Assembly (NCBI RefSeq): GCF_001807485.1
Contig: NZ_KV789180.1
Span: forward strand, 1 to 64,000
Source of the DNA: Corynebacterium sp. HMSC08A12
GTDB taxonomy: Bacteria > Actinomycetota > Actinomycetes > Mycobacteriales > Mycobacteriaceae
Direction: 5' to 3'
DNA: 64,000 bases
The notes under the pieces are model-generated. The model made no database searches. It worked only from the letters and a program-made list of their open reading frames with translations, and was not told the DNA's origin. The position numbers were made by a program, and so were the translations under genes. This document shows positions 44,903 through 54,234 of the stretch, in pieces; position 1 is the first letter of the stretch, and each line of letters opens with the position of its first letter.

Positions 44903-46072
44903 TTACGCCAGGATCTGGCGGCCCATCACCATACGGCAAATCTGGTTGGTGCCCTCGTAGATCTGGGTAATCTTCGCATCGCGCATCATGCGCTCCAGCG
45001 GGAAGTCGCGGGTGAAGCCGTAGCCACCGAGCAGCTGGACGGCGTCCACCGTGACTTCCATAGCGATGTCAGAAGCGAAGGCCTTGGAGCCTGCAGCCAT
45101 CAGGCCCAGCTTGGCTCCATCCTCAGCCACGCCACGCTCCGCGTTGGAGGCCGCGGTGTAGATCATCAGGCGGGCGGCGTCGATCTTCATCTTCATATCG
45201 GCCAGCATGAACTGGGTGTTCTGGAAGTCGGCGATCGCCTTGCCGAACTGCTTGCGCTCCTTCACATACGCAACAGCCTGGTCGAACGCACCCTGGGCGA
45301 TGCCCAGAGCCTGCGCGCCGATGGTCGGGCGGGTGTGATCCAGGGTCTGCAGAGCAGTCTTGAAGCCGGTGCCTTCCTCGCCGATCATGCGGGAAGCCGG
45401 AACGCGGCAGTCCTCGAACAGCAGCTCAGCCGTCGGGGAACCCTTGATGCCCAGCTTGTGCTCGTAACCGGAAACGCTGAAGCCCGGGTCGTCCTTGTTC
45501 ACCATGAACGCAGAGATGCCGCGTGCGCCAGCCTCCGGATCGGTCACGGCCATCACGGTGTACCAGGTGGACTTACCACCGTTGGTGATGAAGCACTTGG
45601 AGCCGTTAATAACCCACTCGTCGCCGTCGCGGACAGCGCGGGTCTTCATTGCGCCGGCGTCAGAACCAGCCTCGCGCTCCGTGAGCGCGTAAGAGGCCAT
45701 CGCACCGTTAGCAATGTCCGGCAGCACTTCCTTCTTCAGCTCCTCAGAGCCCTGCAGGATCAGGCCCATGGTGCCCAGCTTGTTCACAGCCGGGATGAGG
45801 GAGGAAGAACCACAAACGCGGGCAACCTCTTCGATGACGATAACCGCTGCGAGGGAGTCGCCACCCTGGCCGCCGTACTCCTCCGGAACGTGGATGGCGT
45901 TGAAGCCCGCAGCGTTCAGAGCATCCAGAGCCTCTTGCGGGAAGCGCTCCTCTTCGTCAACGTCCTTGGCGTGGGGAGCGATCTGCTGCTCGGCCAGGTC
46001 GCGGATGGCCTCGCGCAGTGCGAGGTACTCGTCGGGCAGACGGAATGGTTCGAAATCAGGGTTGAAGCCCAT
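44903..46072 (-). CDS. Acyl-CoA dehydrogenase
   Basis: 389 residues. FAD-linked desaturation of acyl-CoA in beta-oxidation or in branched-chain amino-acid breakdown. The signatures ALTEREAGSDAGAM (about 131-144) and QLLGGYGFTRDFPLERMMRDAKI (about 343-365) are textbook. The catalytic Glu is in QIYEGTNQI near the C-terminus. It is probably a short- to medium-chain enzyme by length. A 10-bp palindrome AGAACGTTCT lies 34 nt upstream of the start. Confidence 0.95.
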   Translation of the reverse strand: MGFNPDFEPFRLPDEYLALREAIRDLAEQQIAPHAKDVDEEERFPQEALDALNAAGFNAIHVPEEYGGQGGDSLAAVIVIEEVARVCGSSSLIPAVNKLGTMGLILQGSEELKKEVLPDIANGAMASYALTEREAGSDAGAMKTRAVRDGDEWVINGSKCFITNGGKSTWYTVMAVTDPEAGARGISAFMVNKDDPGFSVSGYEHKLGIKGSPTAELLFEDCRVPASRMIGEEGTGFKTALQTLDHTRPTIGAQALGIAQGAFDQAVAYVKERKQFGKAIADFQNTQFMLADMKMKIDAARLMIYTAASNAERGVAEDGAKLGLMAAGSKAFASDIAMEVTVDAVQLLGGYGFTRDFPLERMMRDAKITQIYEGTNQICRMVMGRQILA

Positions 46073-46105
46073 GGTTAATTCTTCGCCTCTCTAGCAGTGA
46101 AGTTG

Positions 46106-46115
46106 AGAACGTTCT
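46106..46115. promoter_or_regulatory. 10-bp palindrome upstream of the acyl-CoA dehydrogenase
   Basis: AGAACGTTCT is a perfect palindrome about 33 nt upstream of the dehydrogenase start codon. It could be an operator for a fatty-acid regulator, but ten bases are also expected by chance. Confidence 0.25.
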
Positions 46116-46257
46116 TTCCCACCGAGTGTAATGCGCTTCGGCGATTCGGTGATTTGAAAGCGATATTTACATAAAGAACTTTACCTTCAGCGCTGTCCTC
46201 CCCGGATACGGCTACATCACTTTCCGCTCACCATTCGGTAACAAAACGCCAATCTCA

Positions 46258-46287
46258 TTGGCCACATACACACCTTGTGTTTACAGT
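46258..46287 (+). promoter_or_regulatory. Promoter of a leaderless lipoprotein gene
   Basis: TTGGCC (46258-46263) and TACAGT (46282-46287) stand 18 nt apart, and the ATG begins 7 nt after the -10 hexamer with no ribosome binding site. Both facts fit transcription starting on the A of the ATG. Confidence 0.55.
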
Positions 46288-46294
46288 GTTATCC

Positions 46295-47023
46295 ATGAAG
46301 AGCCTTCGCCGTCGTCCGGTTACCTCCCGATCCCGCGCTCCCCGCTCCGCCCTGGCCGCGGGTGCGGCCGCCCTGCTACTCGCCGGTGGTTCACTCACCC
46401 TGACCGCCTGCGACGACGAGGAGACCACCCCCTCCAACGCAGCGTCTACTCAGGAATCCGCAGACGAAAGCTCTGCCCAGTCCCTCACGGATCACAGCAC
46501 TGCCAGCACCGGTGCAGCCAACAGCAAGGCCGAAGACGGCTCCGTAGGCAAGGGCGGCATGTGTGCCACCAATGATCTAGAGATCACCACCGCCGACTCG
46601 CAGGGCGCAGCCGGCTCCACGCTGGTCAACGTCGTTTTTAAGAACACTTCCTCCGAGCCGTGCTCGATGCGTGGCTTCCCCGGCGTATCCATGGTCGCAA
46701 ACCACAACGGCACCCAGCTGGGCAAGCCCGCGCAGCGGGAGAAGGACGTGCCCAGCAAGGACGTAAAACTCGACCCCGGCGCATCGGCCATCGCGCCCGT
46801 GAAGATCACTCAGGTCGGCGCCCTGGATCCGCAGGAGTGCAAGCCCCAGGATGCTGACGGCCTGCGCGTCTACCCACCGGAGCAGACCAAGGCCGCCTAT
46901 GTGCCGATGAAGAACCTGGAGGGTTGTTCCGGGGAGGTCGAGTACCTGTCGGTCCAGCCCGTCAGCATGGGCGATCAAAGCGGCCAGGCCGGTACCGGCC
47001 AAGGCGACCAAGACGGCGAGTAG
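46295..47023 (+). CDS. DUF4232-type lipoprotein
   Basis: About 242 residues. Signal peptide: Arg-rich N-terminus, Ala/Leu core, lipobox LTAC with Cys39. After a Ser/Thr/Ala linker, a DUF4232-like beta domain has four Cys residues that should form disulfides (GMCATND, EPCSMRGFPG, PQECKPQ and EGCSGEVE). It belongs to the group of actinobacterial extracytoplasmic lipoproteins of unknown role. Start chosen at ATG 46295; a GTG at 46277 is upstream but lies within the promoter. It is followed 30 nt later by a large membrane protein. Confidence 0.87.
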   Translation: MKSLRRRPVTSRSRAPRSALAAGAAALLLAGGSLTLTACDDEETTPSNAASTQESADESSAQSLTDHSTASTGAANSKAEDGSVGKGGMCATNDLEITTADSQGAAGSTLVNVVFKNTSSEPCSMRGFPGVSMVANHNGTQLGKPAQREKDVPSKDVKLDPGASAIAPVKITQVGALDPQECKPQDADGLRVYPPEQTKAAYVPMKNLEGCSGEVEYLSVQPVSMGDQSGQAGTGQGDQDGE

Positions 47024-47053
47024 CGCCGCCCACAAGCCCACGCCTGCCCCACC

Positions 47054-48859
47054 GTGCCTTCCCCCCACAGCTCTTCCCGCGCCGCACCCCGTCGGTTCAC
47101 CGCATGGCTGGGTGCGGTGGCTCTGCTCTCCCTCGTCGTCCGTGGCCTCCAGCTCAGCCAGCGCACGTTCTACTGGGACGATTTCCTCATCCCCGCTACC
47201 TTCAGCGGCGGTTCCCTCGGCGACTATTTCGCCAGCTACGACGGGCACCTCATGCCCGCCTCCGCACTCGTGCAGGTGCTGGCCCATCGAATTGCTCCGC
47301 TCAGTTGGTGGCTCCCCGCCACCGTGTTGATGCTGCTCAGCACCCTCGCCGCAGCACTCTGGTCGAAGGTATGCGTGCAACTCACCGGCCGCAGCCTCAC
47401 CACTTTGGGACTTTACACAGCACTTCTTTTTAGCCCTTTCCTTATGGACGCCGCCGGTTGGTGGTCCGCAGGCATCAACGCCTTGGCCTGGCAGATCGGC
47501 ATGGCGGGATTCATGGTGTGTCTGCTCGCCGCGCACCGAGCACTCCCCCGCTACTCCTTATTCGCCACCGGGTTTCTGCTTTTTGCCCTGCTTTTCACTG
47601 AAAAAGCCCTGACGATCGTCCCGGCCGCCCTCGCCCTCGCTGTGCTGGGAGGCATGACCCGGCGCGACATCGCCCGCTTCTTCGCTGCGCCAGGCGCGCT
47701 CTTCGTCGTCTGGTCGCTGATCTTCCTCACCCTCTCACCTCTGCCGCGCGAGGAGGCGAATAGCCAGTCGCTATGGTCGGCACTGCCCAATAGCCTCTTC
47801 ACCACCGTGATCCCCGGTGCGCTGGGTGGCCCGTTGTCGTGGGATCGCTGGTCGCCCTCCAGCGCCTTCGCCACCGCTCCAACGTGGTGGAGCGTCGCCA
47901 GTGCGATCCTGCTGCTCGTCCTCGCCGCTTTCTGGCTGCGCCGCGATACTCGCCACCGTCTTCTCGGTTTGTTCCTGGTGCTCGGCTATCTAGCCGCCAT
48001 CTACGCGTTGCTTGGCCGCGCCCGTAACAGCACCGGCACCTCTGGTCTGCTGTTGGCCTCTATGCATTACTTCGCGGACTGGTTTACTTTCGCCGTACTG
48101 GTGGTAGGTTGTTGCGCCCTTTCTTATGGACGCCCCCACGTCGCCAACCGCCCCACCCCCAGCTTCGCGGCCGCGCGCTCCCGCTGGGTTGGGGTGGGGG
48201 CGATTCTCGGTGCTGTGGCCATCAGCATCGCCTCTACCTACACCTGGGTGGGCACGTGGAGCAACGACCGGACCGCCGACTACCTGGCCAATCTGCGCGC
48301 CTCCACGGGGTTGGACGGATCTGGGCAACCGCCGCAGCTGTTGGATCAGCCGGTTCCGCTGGACATCCTCACCCCGGTGGTGCACCCGTACGACCGCGTC
48401 TCCACGCTGACGGGTCAGCCCGCGGTAACGCAGGTAGACGAGCCGCCACGGATCATCGACGAGTCGGGGAAGATTGTGGATGCGGAAGTGGTGGCGTCCG
48501 CAACAAGCACCGCAGGTAAAGAACCCGAGTGCGGGGTGCGCATCGCCACGGGGCGCTCCCAGGCCATCCTGCTGGATAACGCCCTGCCGTTCGGGGATTG
48601 GACGTGGCAGCTGAACGCGACGGCAAGCACGGATATGACGCTGACCATTACCACGCCCAACGGGTTGGAGGATGCCAAGGAGACCAAGAGTCGCGCCGTG
48701 GATGTGCGCGTTGGTACGGAGCTAAAGCCCCGCTGGGTGCGGGTGTCCGGCGGCGGCGGAATCCTGTTAGTGCGGGCGGAGGCGGATTTCGGCGGATCTG
48801 ACGAATCCGTATGCATCGGGGCGGGTGGCATCGGCCCGCTGGTGGCGAAGGCGAGCTAG
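47054..48859 (+). CDS. Large integral membrane protein, GT-C-like layout
   Basis: 601 residues with about ten membrane helices from 18 to about 400, then a C-terminal periplasmic beta-rich domain of about 180 residues. The first loop after helix 1 contains YWDDFLIP, where an acidic residue pair is placed as in many GT-C glycosyltransferases; the rest of the similarity is only in layout. Function is not known. A glycosyltransferase using a polyprenyl-phosphate donor for the cell envelope would fit, but that is inference. GTG start, close behind the DUF4232 lipoprotein. Confidence 0.8.
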   Translation: MPSPHSSSRAAPRRFTAWLGAVALLSLVVRGLQLSQRTFYWDDFLIPATFSGGSLGDYFASYDGHLMPASALVQVLAHRIAPLSWWLPATVLMLLSTLAAALWSKVCVQLTGRSLTTLGLYTALLFSPFLMDAAGWWSAGINALAWQIGMAGFMVCLLAAHRALPRYSLFATGFLLFALLFTEKALTIVPAALALAVLGGMTRRDIARFFAAPGALFVVWSLIFLTLSPLPREEANSQSLWSALPNSLFTTVIPGALGGPLSWDRWSPSSAFATAPTWWSVASAILLLVLAAFWLRRDTRHRLLGLFLVLGYLAAIYALLGRARNSTGTSGLLLASMHYFADWFTFAVLVVGCCALSYGRPHVANRPTPSFAAARSRWVGVGAILGAVAISIASTYTWVGTWSNDRTADYLANLRASTGLDGSGQPPQLLDQPVPLDILTPVVHPYDRVSTLTGQPAVTQVDEPPRIIDESGKIVDAEVVASATSTAGKEPECGVRIATGRSQAILLDNALPFGDWTWQLNATASTDMTLTITTPNGLEDAKETKSRAVDVRVGTELKPRWVRVSGGGGILLVRAEADFGGSDESVCIGAGGIGPLVAKAS

Positions 48860-48947
48860 GGCTGGGATAGCTGGAATAGTGCGCCTTTCCGTACCGTTGA
48901 GGGTGGCTAGGAACAAACCAAACCCACGCCAAGGAGGCACTGACAAG

Positions 48948-49673
48948 ATGTCGACTCAGACACCTCAGCGCGCAGAGAACGCACAGAACGTCATGATCCT
49001 CGGAGGCCACGGCAAGGTGGCCCTTCTAGCGGCTCCGCAGCTCGTAGAGGCCGGCCACACCGTCACTTCCGTGGTGCGCAACCCCGATCACGTGGCGGAG
49101 GTGGAGGCCACCGGTGCGAAGGCCGTGGCGCAGGACATCGAACAGCTGGATGTGGCTGGCTTCGAGAAGCTTTTCGCCGATCAGGACGTGATCATCTGGT
49201 CCGCGGGTGTAGGCGGCGGCGACGATGAGCGCACTCTCCGTGTGGACCGCGATGCGGCGATCCGCTCCATCGACGGTGCCGGAACCAAGCGCTTCGTCAT
49301 GGTCAGCTACTTCAACTCCCGCGCCGATCACGGCGTGCCGGAGGATCACTCGATGTTCACCTATTGCGAGGCGAAGGCCGCCGCGGACGACCACCTGCGT
49401 GCTTCTTCGACCCAGTGGACGATCGTCGGCCCGTCCGCGCTGACGATGGACGAACCGACCGCTAAGATCGAAACACGCTCCCCGAAGGCTGATGGCACCG
49501 CCAACGGCGACGACGCGCTGCAGGCCAGCCAGGTCTCCCGCGCCGACGTGGCCTCCGTCATCGCCGAGGTTGTGGATCGCCCGAACCTGGTCGGCCACTT
49601 CATCGAGTTCAACAAGGGCGACACCCCCATCACCGAGGCCCTCGACGCACACGCCGAGAACCGATCGGTCTAA
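48948..49673 (+). CDS. NAD(P)-binding SDR-like oxidoreductase
   Basis: 241 residues. The dinucleotide-binding motif is MILGGHGKVALLAAPQL (about 16-32), giving an atypical short-chain dehydrogenase of the YwnB/NmrA-like kind. The central FVMVSYFNSR and CEAKAAADDHLRAS carry a Y-x-x-K-like pattern (YCEAK). It has an AAGGAGG ribosome binding site 10 nt before the ATG. The next gene follows after 15 nt, so the two are cotranscribed. The reaction is unknown; flavin- or quinone-reductase roles occur in the family. Confidence 0.88.
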   Translation: MSTQTPQRAENAQNVMILGGHGKVALLAAPQLVEAGHTVTSVVRNPDHVAEVEATGAKAVAQDIEQLDVAGFEKLFADQDVIIWSAGVGGGDDERTLRVDRDAAIRSIDGAGTKRFVMVSYFNSRADHGVPEDHSMFTYCEAKAAADDHLRASSTQWTIVGPSALTMDEPTAKIETRSPKADGTANGDDALQASQVSRADVASVIAEVVDRPNLVGHFIEFNKGDTPITEALDAHAENRSV

Positions 49674-49688
49674 GAGAAAGAGAATTTC

Positions 49689-50624
49689 ATGGCAGCTGGC
49701 CTTGCGGCACTACTAGACGACATTGCACTTATCGCCAAGAAGGCCGCGGCCACGACAGATGACGTCGCTGCCATCGCCGGACGTACCTCGACGAAGGCGG
49801 CTGGGGTTGTTATTGATGACGCCGCCGTCACCCCGAAGTTCGTCGCTGGGGTATCCCCCGCGCGCGAGCTGCCGATCATTTGGAAGATCACCAAGGGCAG
49901 CCTCGTCAACAAACTGATCATTATCCTGCCGATCATTCTGCTGCTGAGTTGGCTGCTGCCCGGCGCACTGACTCCCCTGCTGATGCTCGGTGGCTTCTAC
50001 CTTTCCTACGAGGGCGCCGAGAAGGTCCTAGAGAAGGTCGGCCTTGGTGGTCACGGCGAGGGCGAATCAGACGATGGCGATGAGGAGAAAGATCAGTCCG
50101 AGAGCGCACTGGTGCGCGGAGCGATCCTCACCGACCTGATCCTATCTGCGGAGATCATGGTGATTTCCCTGAACGAGGTTGCCGACCAGCCACTTTTGAC
50201 CCGCGCACTGGTGCTGATTCTGGTCGGCCTCATAGTCACTTTCGCCGTCTACGGCGTGGTGGGCGTACTGATCAAGATCGACGACATTGGCCTGGCTATC
50301 GCCCACAAGCAGGGAGCCAGCGAGGGGATGAAGAAGTTCGGCCTGTTCCTGGTAAAGGGCATGCCGAAGCTGCTGACCGCCATCGGCATCATCGGCACCC
50401 TGGCCATGCTGTGGGTCGGTGGACATATCCTGCTGGTTGGCTTCGACGAGTTGGGACTGCACTGGCCGTACCAGGCGGTGCACCACGTGGTGGAGAACTT
50501 TGAGCACCTCGGGGGCGCGGTAACCTGGCTGGTGGAGACCGGTTTCAGCTTGCTGTTCGGCCTACTAGTTGGAGCGGTCATCGCCGTTATCGTCGGTGGT
50601 GTAAAGAAACTGCGTGCCCGCTAG
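49689..50624 (+). CDS. DUF808 family membrane protein
   Basis: 311 residues. The DUF808 motif MAAGLAALLDDIALIAKKAA opens the protein, and AAGVVIDDAAVTPKFV follows (about 37-52). Several membrane helices cover 75-310. The E. coli relative is YedI, of unknown role. A charged acidic insert (EGESDDGDEEKDQSE) separates the second and third helix. It stands in the SDR-DUF808-patatin group, all reading right. Confidence 0.9.
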   Translation: MAAGLAALLDDIALIAKKAAATTDDVAAIAGRTSTKAAGVVIDDAAVTPKFVAGVSPARELPIIWKITKGSLVNKLIIILPIILLLSWLLPGALTPLLMLGGFYLSYEGAEKVLEKVGLGGHGEGESDDGDEEKDQSESALVRGAILTDLILSAEIMVISLNEVADQPLLTRALVLILVGLIVTFAVYGVVGVLIKIDDIGLAIAHKQGASEGMKKFGLFLVKGMPKLLTAIGIIGTLAMLWVGGHILLVGFDELGLHWPYQAVHHVVENFEHLGGAVTWLVETGFSLLFGLLVGAVIAVIVGGVKKLRAR

Positions 50625-50689
50625 GCGCTGCAGGTGCGCTACAAATGAACATAGGACAGACCCGCTAGAACTCTAAGGAGGCTCACCTC

Positions 50690-51568
50690 TTGTCTGCGAA
50701 GGACGTAGCCCTCGTGCTCGAGGGCGGTGGCATGCGCAACAGCTACACCGCCGCCTGCATCGACCAGCTGCTGGAGCACAATATCGAGTTCGGCTGGGTC
50801 GGCGGCATCAGCGCCGGCGCTTCCCACACCGTGAACTTCCTTTCCGGCGACAGGAAGCGCGCCCGCGAGTCCTTCGTGGAATTCGGTGGTCACCCGAAAA
50901 CCGGCGGCTTCAAATCCCTGCTCCGGGGCACCGGCTACTTCAACGCCGAGTACATCTACGAGACCGCTGGTGCGCCCGGCAACGATCTGCCCTTCGACTG
51001 GGAAACCTTCCAGAGTTCGAACTCCCAGATATGCATCGGCGCGACCCGTGCGGACAACGGCGAGTCCGTCTATTGGCGTCGTGAGGACATCAATGATCTT
51101 CCGGACCTCATGCGCAAGGTCCGCGCCAGCTCCACCCTGCCGGGCATCATGCCCGTACCAACCATCGACGGGGTGGACTATGTCGATGGCGCCCTCGGAG
51201 ATTCCGGTGGGCTGCTGATCGATGCCGCCATCGAGGATGGCTTTGAGAAGTTCCTCGTGCTGCGCACTAAACCCAAGGGCTACGTCCGCCCCGCACTGCG
51301 CAGTCCGCAGCTTGTTAAGACGCTACTGCGCTCACGCCCCGCTGTAGCTCAGGCAATGATCGACCGGCCACCGAAGTACAATCTGGCCTCTGACAAGATT
51401 GCGGAACTAGAGGCCAAGGGCCAGGCATTGGTCTTCTACCCGGAGAAGATGAACGTCAGCAATACCGAGCGCCGGTTGGATCGCCTGAAGCAGTCCTGGA
51501 GCGACGGGTTGGAGCAGACCAAGCGCGAATGGGACTCGTGGATGGAGTTTCTGGGCGAGGCTAAATGA
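50690..51568 (+). CDS. Patatin-like phospholipase
   Basis: 292 residues. The oxyanion motif LEGGGMRNSY (about 8-17), the nucleophile elbow GGISAGASH (about 38-46, Ser42) and the DGALGDSG catalytic Asp (about 165-172) make a complete patatin Ser-Asp dyad, so an active lipase/phospholipase is expected. TTG start with an AAGGAGG ribosome binding site at 50675-50681. Its 3' end overlaps the convergent GAP-family gene by 8 bp. Confidence 0.93.
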   Translation: MSAKDVALVLEGGGMRNSYTAACIDQLLEHNIEFGWVGGISAGASHTVNFLSGDRKRARESFVEFGGHPKTGGFKSLLRGTGYFNAEYIYETAGAPGNDLPFDWETFQSSNSQICIGATRADNGESVYWRREDINDLPDLMRKVRASSTLPGIMPVPTIDGVDYVDGALGDSGGLLIDAAIEDGFEKFLVLRTKPKGYVRPALRSPQLVKTLLRSRPAVAQAMIDRPPKYNLASDKIAELEAKGQALVFYPEKMNVSNTERRLDRLKQSWSDGLEQTKREWDSWMEFLGEAK

Positions 51569-52217
51569 TGCTCAGCAGGCCCAGCACGATGAGCATCGCC
51601 GCCACCACGTAGCCCGCCAGCGCCACCATCTGTTCCTTCCTGTGGCGCAGCCCATCAATGAACCGGGCCAGCCCGCTTTCCGGCTTGCGCAGAACAAGGC
51701 CCAACGCCAGGCCAGACAGTGCCGGCAGGCTCAGTGCGAGCGTGGCGTAGAGGAATACCGCAAGGTACTTCGCGGCGGAGCTGATGTCCACTGTGCTCAA
51801 ATATGCCAAGCCGGCGAAGAAAGGCGCGGACGTCGCGGATTGGACGATTCCCAGGGCCATGCCCGAGAGGAACGTCCCCCACGACGCTTGGCGGAGGGGG
51901 CGGGCCAGGCGATCGATCATCGGGGTGGGATCGCCGCCTCGCAGCGTCAAAAAGGCACTTAGAAGACCCACCGCGATGAGGACCAGACCAAAAATCGGCG
52001 AGGCCAAGGCCGTCTGCACGGCGTCCGAAATTCCGTTGAACAGCAACAACACGGCCAGCGACAGAAGGAACACTCCGAACCAGTCCCCCGCAACCAGTAC
52101 TGCAGCGATGGGCGCGTAGCGGCGCGGCCTCGGGTGCATCACCGCGACAGCGAAAAGCACGCCGATGAGCAGCACGTTGACGGAATCGGCCAACGCAAAG
52201 CTCACGGCGTGCAGCAT
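51561..52217 (-). CDS. GAP/Sap-family membrane protein
   Basis: 218 residues with six predicted membrane helices. The ADSVNVLLIGVLFAVAVMHPR opening and the central loop between helices 3 and 4 fit the actinobacterial GAP (Sap) family, which includes the mycobacterial sulfolipid-1 addressing protein and GPL-export proteins. It may take part in lipid or peptidolipid transport. It overlaps the stop of the patatin gene by 8 bp tail to tail. Confidence 0.8.
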   Translation of the reverse strand: MLHAVSFALADSVNVLLIGVLFAVAVMHPRPRRYAPIAAVLVAGDWFGVFLLSLAVLLLFNGISDAVQTALASPIFGLVLIAVGLLSAFLTLRGGDPTPMIDRLARPLRQASWGTFLSGMALGIVQSATSAPFFAGLAYLSTVDISSAAKYLAVFLYATLALSLPALSGLALGLVLRKPESGLARFIDGLRHRKEQMVALAGYVVAAMLIVLGLLSII

Positions 52218-52315
52218 ACGGTGAATCCTTTCGGAGGTTCCCGCAGCACCTGAACGATCTTCCTGAACAATCTTGGGTCAGGGCGCGGGAAGGGGAGGTT
52301 GAACTCTAGCGAACT

Positions 52316-53509
52316 CTAGCTAACCTTCCGGCCGTGAACAAGGAAGTACACGGCAGCGCTGACCGCGACCAGCCCGGCAAGCAGTGTGTACATCGCCTGG
52401 TAGCTGGTGGCAGAAACGATCATCCCCAGCAGGATCGGGCCGAAGCCCACGCCCACGTCCAACAGCAGGAAGAGCGTGGAGATGCCCGCGCCCATCTGGT
52501 GTGGCTCGACCGCCTTAACGGAAATCGCCTGCGCGGCCGGCATCAGCGAACCATAGCCCAAGCCCGTCAGCGCACCGGCCAGAACCACCATCCAGTCCTG
52601 AGTAGAGAACGCGAGCACAACCAGGGCGATGGCGAAGGTAACCAAGCCCAGGTAGATCACAATGTTGTCGCCCTTCTGGTCCTGGATCTTGCCCAGAACG
52701 AAGCGCATCACGAGGGTCACCAGTGCATAGGCTAGGAAGAAGTATTTGGCGCCGGTGACCAGGTCGTTGTCCTCGGAGTAGCTGTTCAGGTAGGTGATCA
52801 CACCGGCGTAGCAAATACCGACCAGCAGCATAAAGAAGCCGATGGGGGCAACCTTCGGGTGCACGATAGCCGAGAGGCTAAAGGTGGGACGGTGGTGGTG
52901 CGCATCCGCGCCCTTGGGCTCTGGGGAACGCACCAGCAAGGACAGCAGGAAGGCCACGATGGACATGCCCACCACGACCTGGAACATGGTGGTGTAGCCG
53001 ACGGAGCCCACCAGCCATAGCCCCAGCGCCGGGCCGATCGCGGTGGCCAGCGTGGTACCCAGAGCGAAGTAGCCGGTTCCCTCCGCGCGGCGTGCATTGG
53101 GAATCACGGACTGGGCGACGGCCATCACTGCGGTGCTGGCGAAGGCATAACCGATGCCGTGGATAATGCGCACGGCGATCAGCAGCCCCAGGGAGTTTGC
53201 GGGAATGTAGAAGGCACAGGTCACGATGACCAACACCAGCGCGGTGAATAGCACTCGCCGCCGCCCCACCGCGTCCACCAGGAATCCCGAGAATACGCGA
53301 GCCCCCGTCGCGCCGATAACGAAGGCACTGGAGGCCAGGCCCGCGCTCGCGTTATTGGCCGCAAACTCCTTGACCGCGTAGCCCGCCATGGTCGTCACGA
53401 GGACGTAGAAGATCATGAACTGGGCGAAGTTTACTAACCATGCAAAGACAAAAGCCGGTGTTACAACCGGCTCTTTCGTTGGTGCGGACGTTAGGAACAC
53501 CTTCTTCAT
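52316..53509 (-). CDS. MFS transporter
   Basis: 397 residues with 12 membrane helices of the major facilitator superfamily. The cytoplasmic loop motif DAVGRRRVLF (residues about 78-87) corresponds to the G-x3-D-x2-GRR signature between helices 2 and 3. The group resembles YfcJ/YhhS or drug-type exporters, but no substrate can be assigned. A 7-bp hairpin at 53453-53472 lies inside the first codons. An upstream TGACGCC-type motif is at 53604-53610. Confidence 0.9.
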   Translation of the reverse strand: MKKVFLTSAPTKEPVVTPAFVFAWLVNFAQFMIFYVLVTTMAGYAVKEFAANNASAGLASSAFVIGATGARVFSGFLVDAVGRRRVLFTALVLVIVTCAFYIPANSLGLLIAVRIIHGIGYAFASTAVMAVAQSVIPNARRAEGTGYFALGTTLATAIGPALGLWLVGSVGYTTMFQVVVGMSIVAFLLSLLVRSPEPKGADAHHHRPTFSLSAIVHPKVAPIGFFMLLVGICYAGVITYLNSYSEDNDLVTGAKYFFLAYALVTLVMRFVLGKIQDQKGDNIVIYLGLVTFAIALVVLAFSTQDWMVVLAGALTGLGYGSLMPAAQAISVKAVEPHQMGAGISTLFLLLDVGVGFGPILLGMIVSATSYQAMYTLLAGLVAVSAAVYFLVHGRKVS

Positions 53510-53638
53510 TTAATTGTGTTTATGTTTTTATGCCGCGGAGCACGTTACCAAACATCTGCAGCCTCGGTGAGACAGGGGCCACTTTATCTTTGTTCTTTCT
53601 TTGTGACGCCCCTTCGCCCCCGAGCTCGCTTATGCTCG

Positions 53639-54142
53639 TCAGGCAAGAACCACGCGCTCCCCCACGCTTGGCCTCCAATACGCCGCCTCAGCTGCGGTGA
53701 TGGATTTTAACTCTCGCGGTGTGATCTGAGACAGGGCGTCAATATAAGAAGGAACGATATCCCGCGGCAACCTTAATCCGACCGTGAGGTGCGGAACCCA
53801 GCGCGGGCCGCGACCGTCCGGGTTGAGCGCGCTGAGCTCGCGGGCGGCGTTTTCCAGCTCGTCCGAGGCTTCGAGCAGCCACGCCACGGTCTGCTTCTTG
53901 CCTGTGCCGAAGATGACCACGCCCCGGCGGCTGAGCTCCGAGGGCACGGCGGAAGGCAGGATCTCGCGGGCGCGCTCCACGACGTGCGGGGCCATACTCG
54001 GGGAAAACGTGACCGTGATGTGCGGAGTCTGCCGCTGGGCCGGGAACCCGCGGGTGGCGAGCTCGTCGAAGATGCCGCGGACGGTGGCGGCCTGCTCGTC
54101 GGGCAGGTTCAGCAGGATGTTCTCAGGGGAATTGACGGACAT
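53639..54142 (-). CDS. 2'-5' RNA ligase / cyclic phosphodiesterase-like protein
   Basis: 167 residues. Two H-x-T/S-x motifs, HITVTF (about 41-46) and HLTVGL (about 117-122), form the active site of the 2H phosphoesterase superfamily. Members hydrolyse or ligate 2',3'-cyclic or 2'-5' phosphodiester bonds in RNA. The target is unknown. It is a single gene transcribed leftward, following the phosphoesterase gene on the same strand after 92 nt. Confidence 0.9.
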   Translation of the reverse strand: MSVNSPENILLNLPDEQAATVRGIFDELATRGFPAQRQTPHITVTFSPSMAPHVVERAREILPSAVPSELSRRGVVIFGTGKKQTVAWLLEASDELENAARELSALNPDGRGPRWVPHLTVGLRLPRDIVPSYIDALSQITPRELKSITAAEAAYWRPSVGERVVLA

Positions 54143-54234
54143 TGCTCCCTATCCTAGCTGGCCACCACGTGTGCGCCCGGTGCGTCGCGTTGCCCGGCGG
54201 TGCACAACTCGGCGGCACAGAACCCGGCGGCGCG

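Noticed and set aside
46138..46152. CACCGA/TCGGTG inverted repeat near the acyl-CoA dehydrogenase start
   Set aside because: Only 6-bp arms with a 20-nt loop; expected by chance at this GC content.
53453..53472. 7-bp hairpin AGCCGGT/ACCGGCT followed by CTCTTT
   Set aside because: Looks like a terminator but lies inside the first codons of the MFS gene, whose frame continues undisturbed through it.
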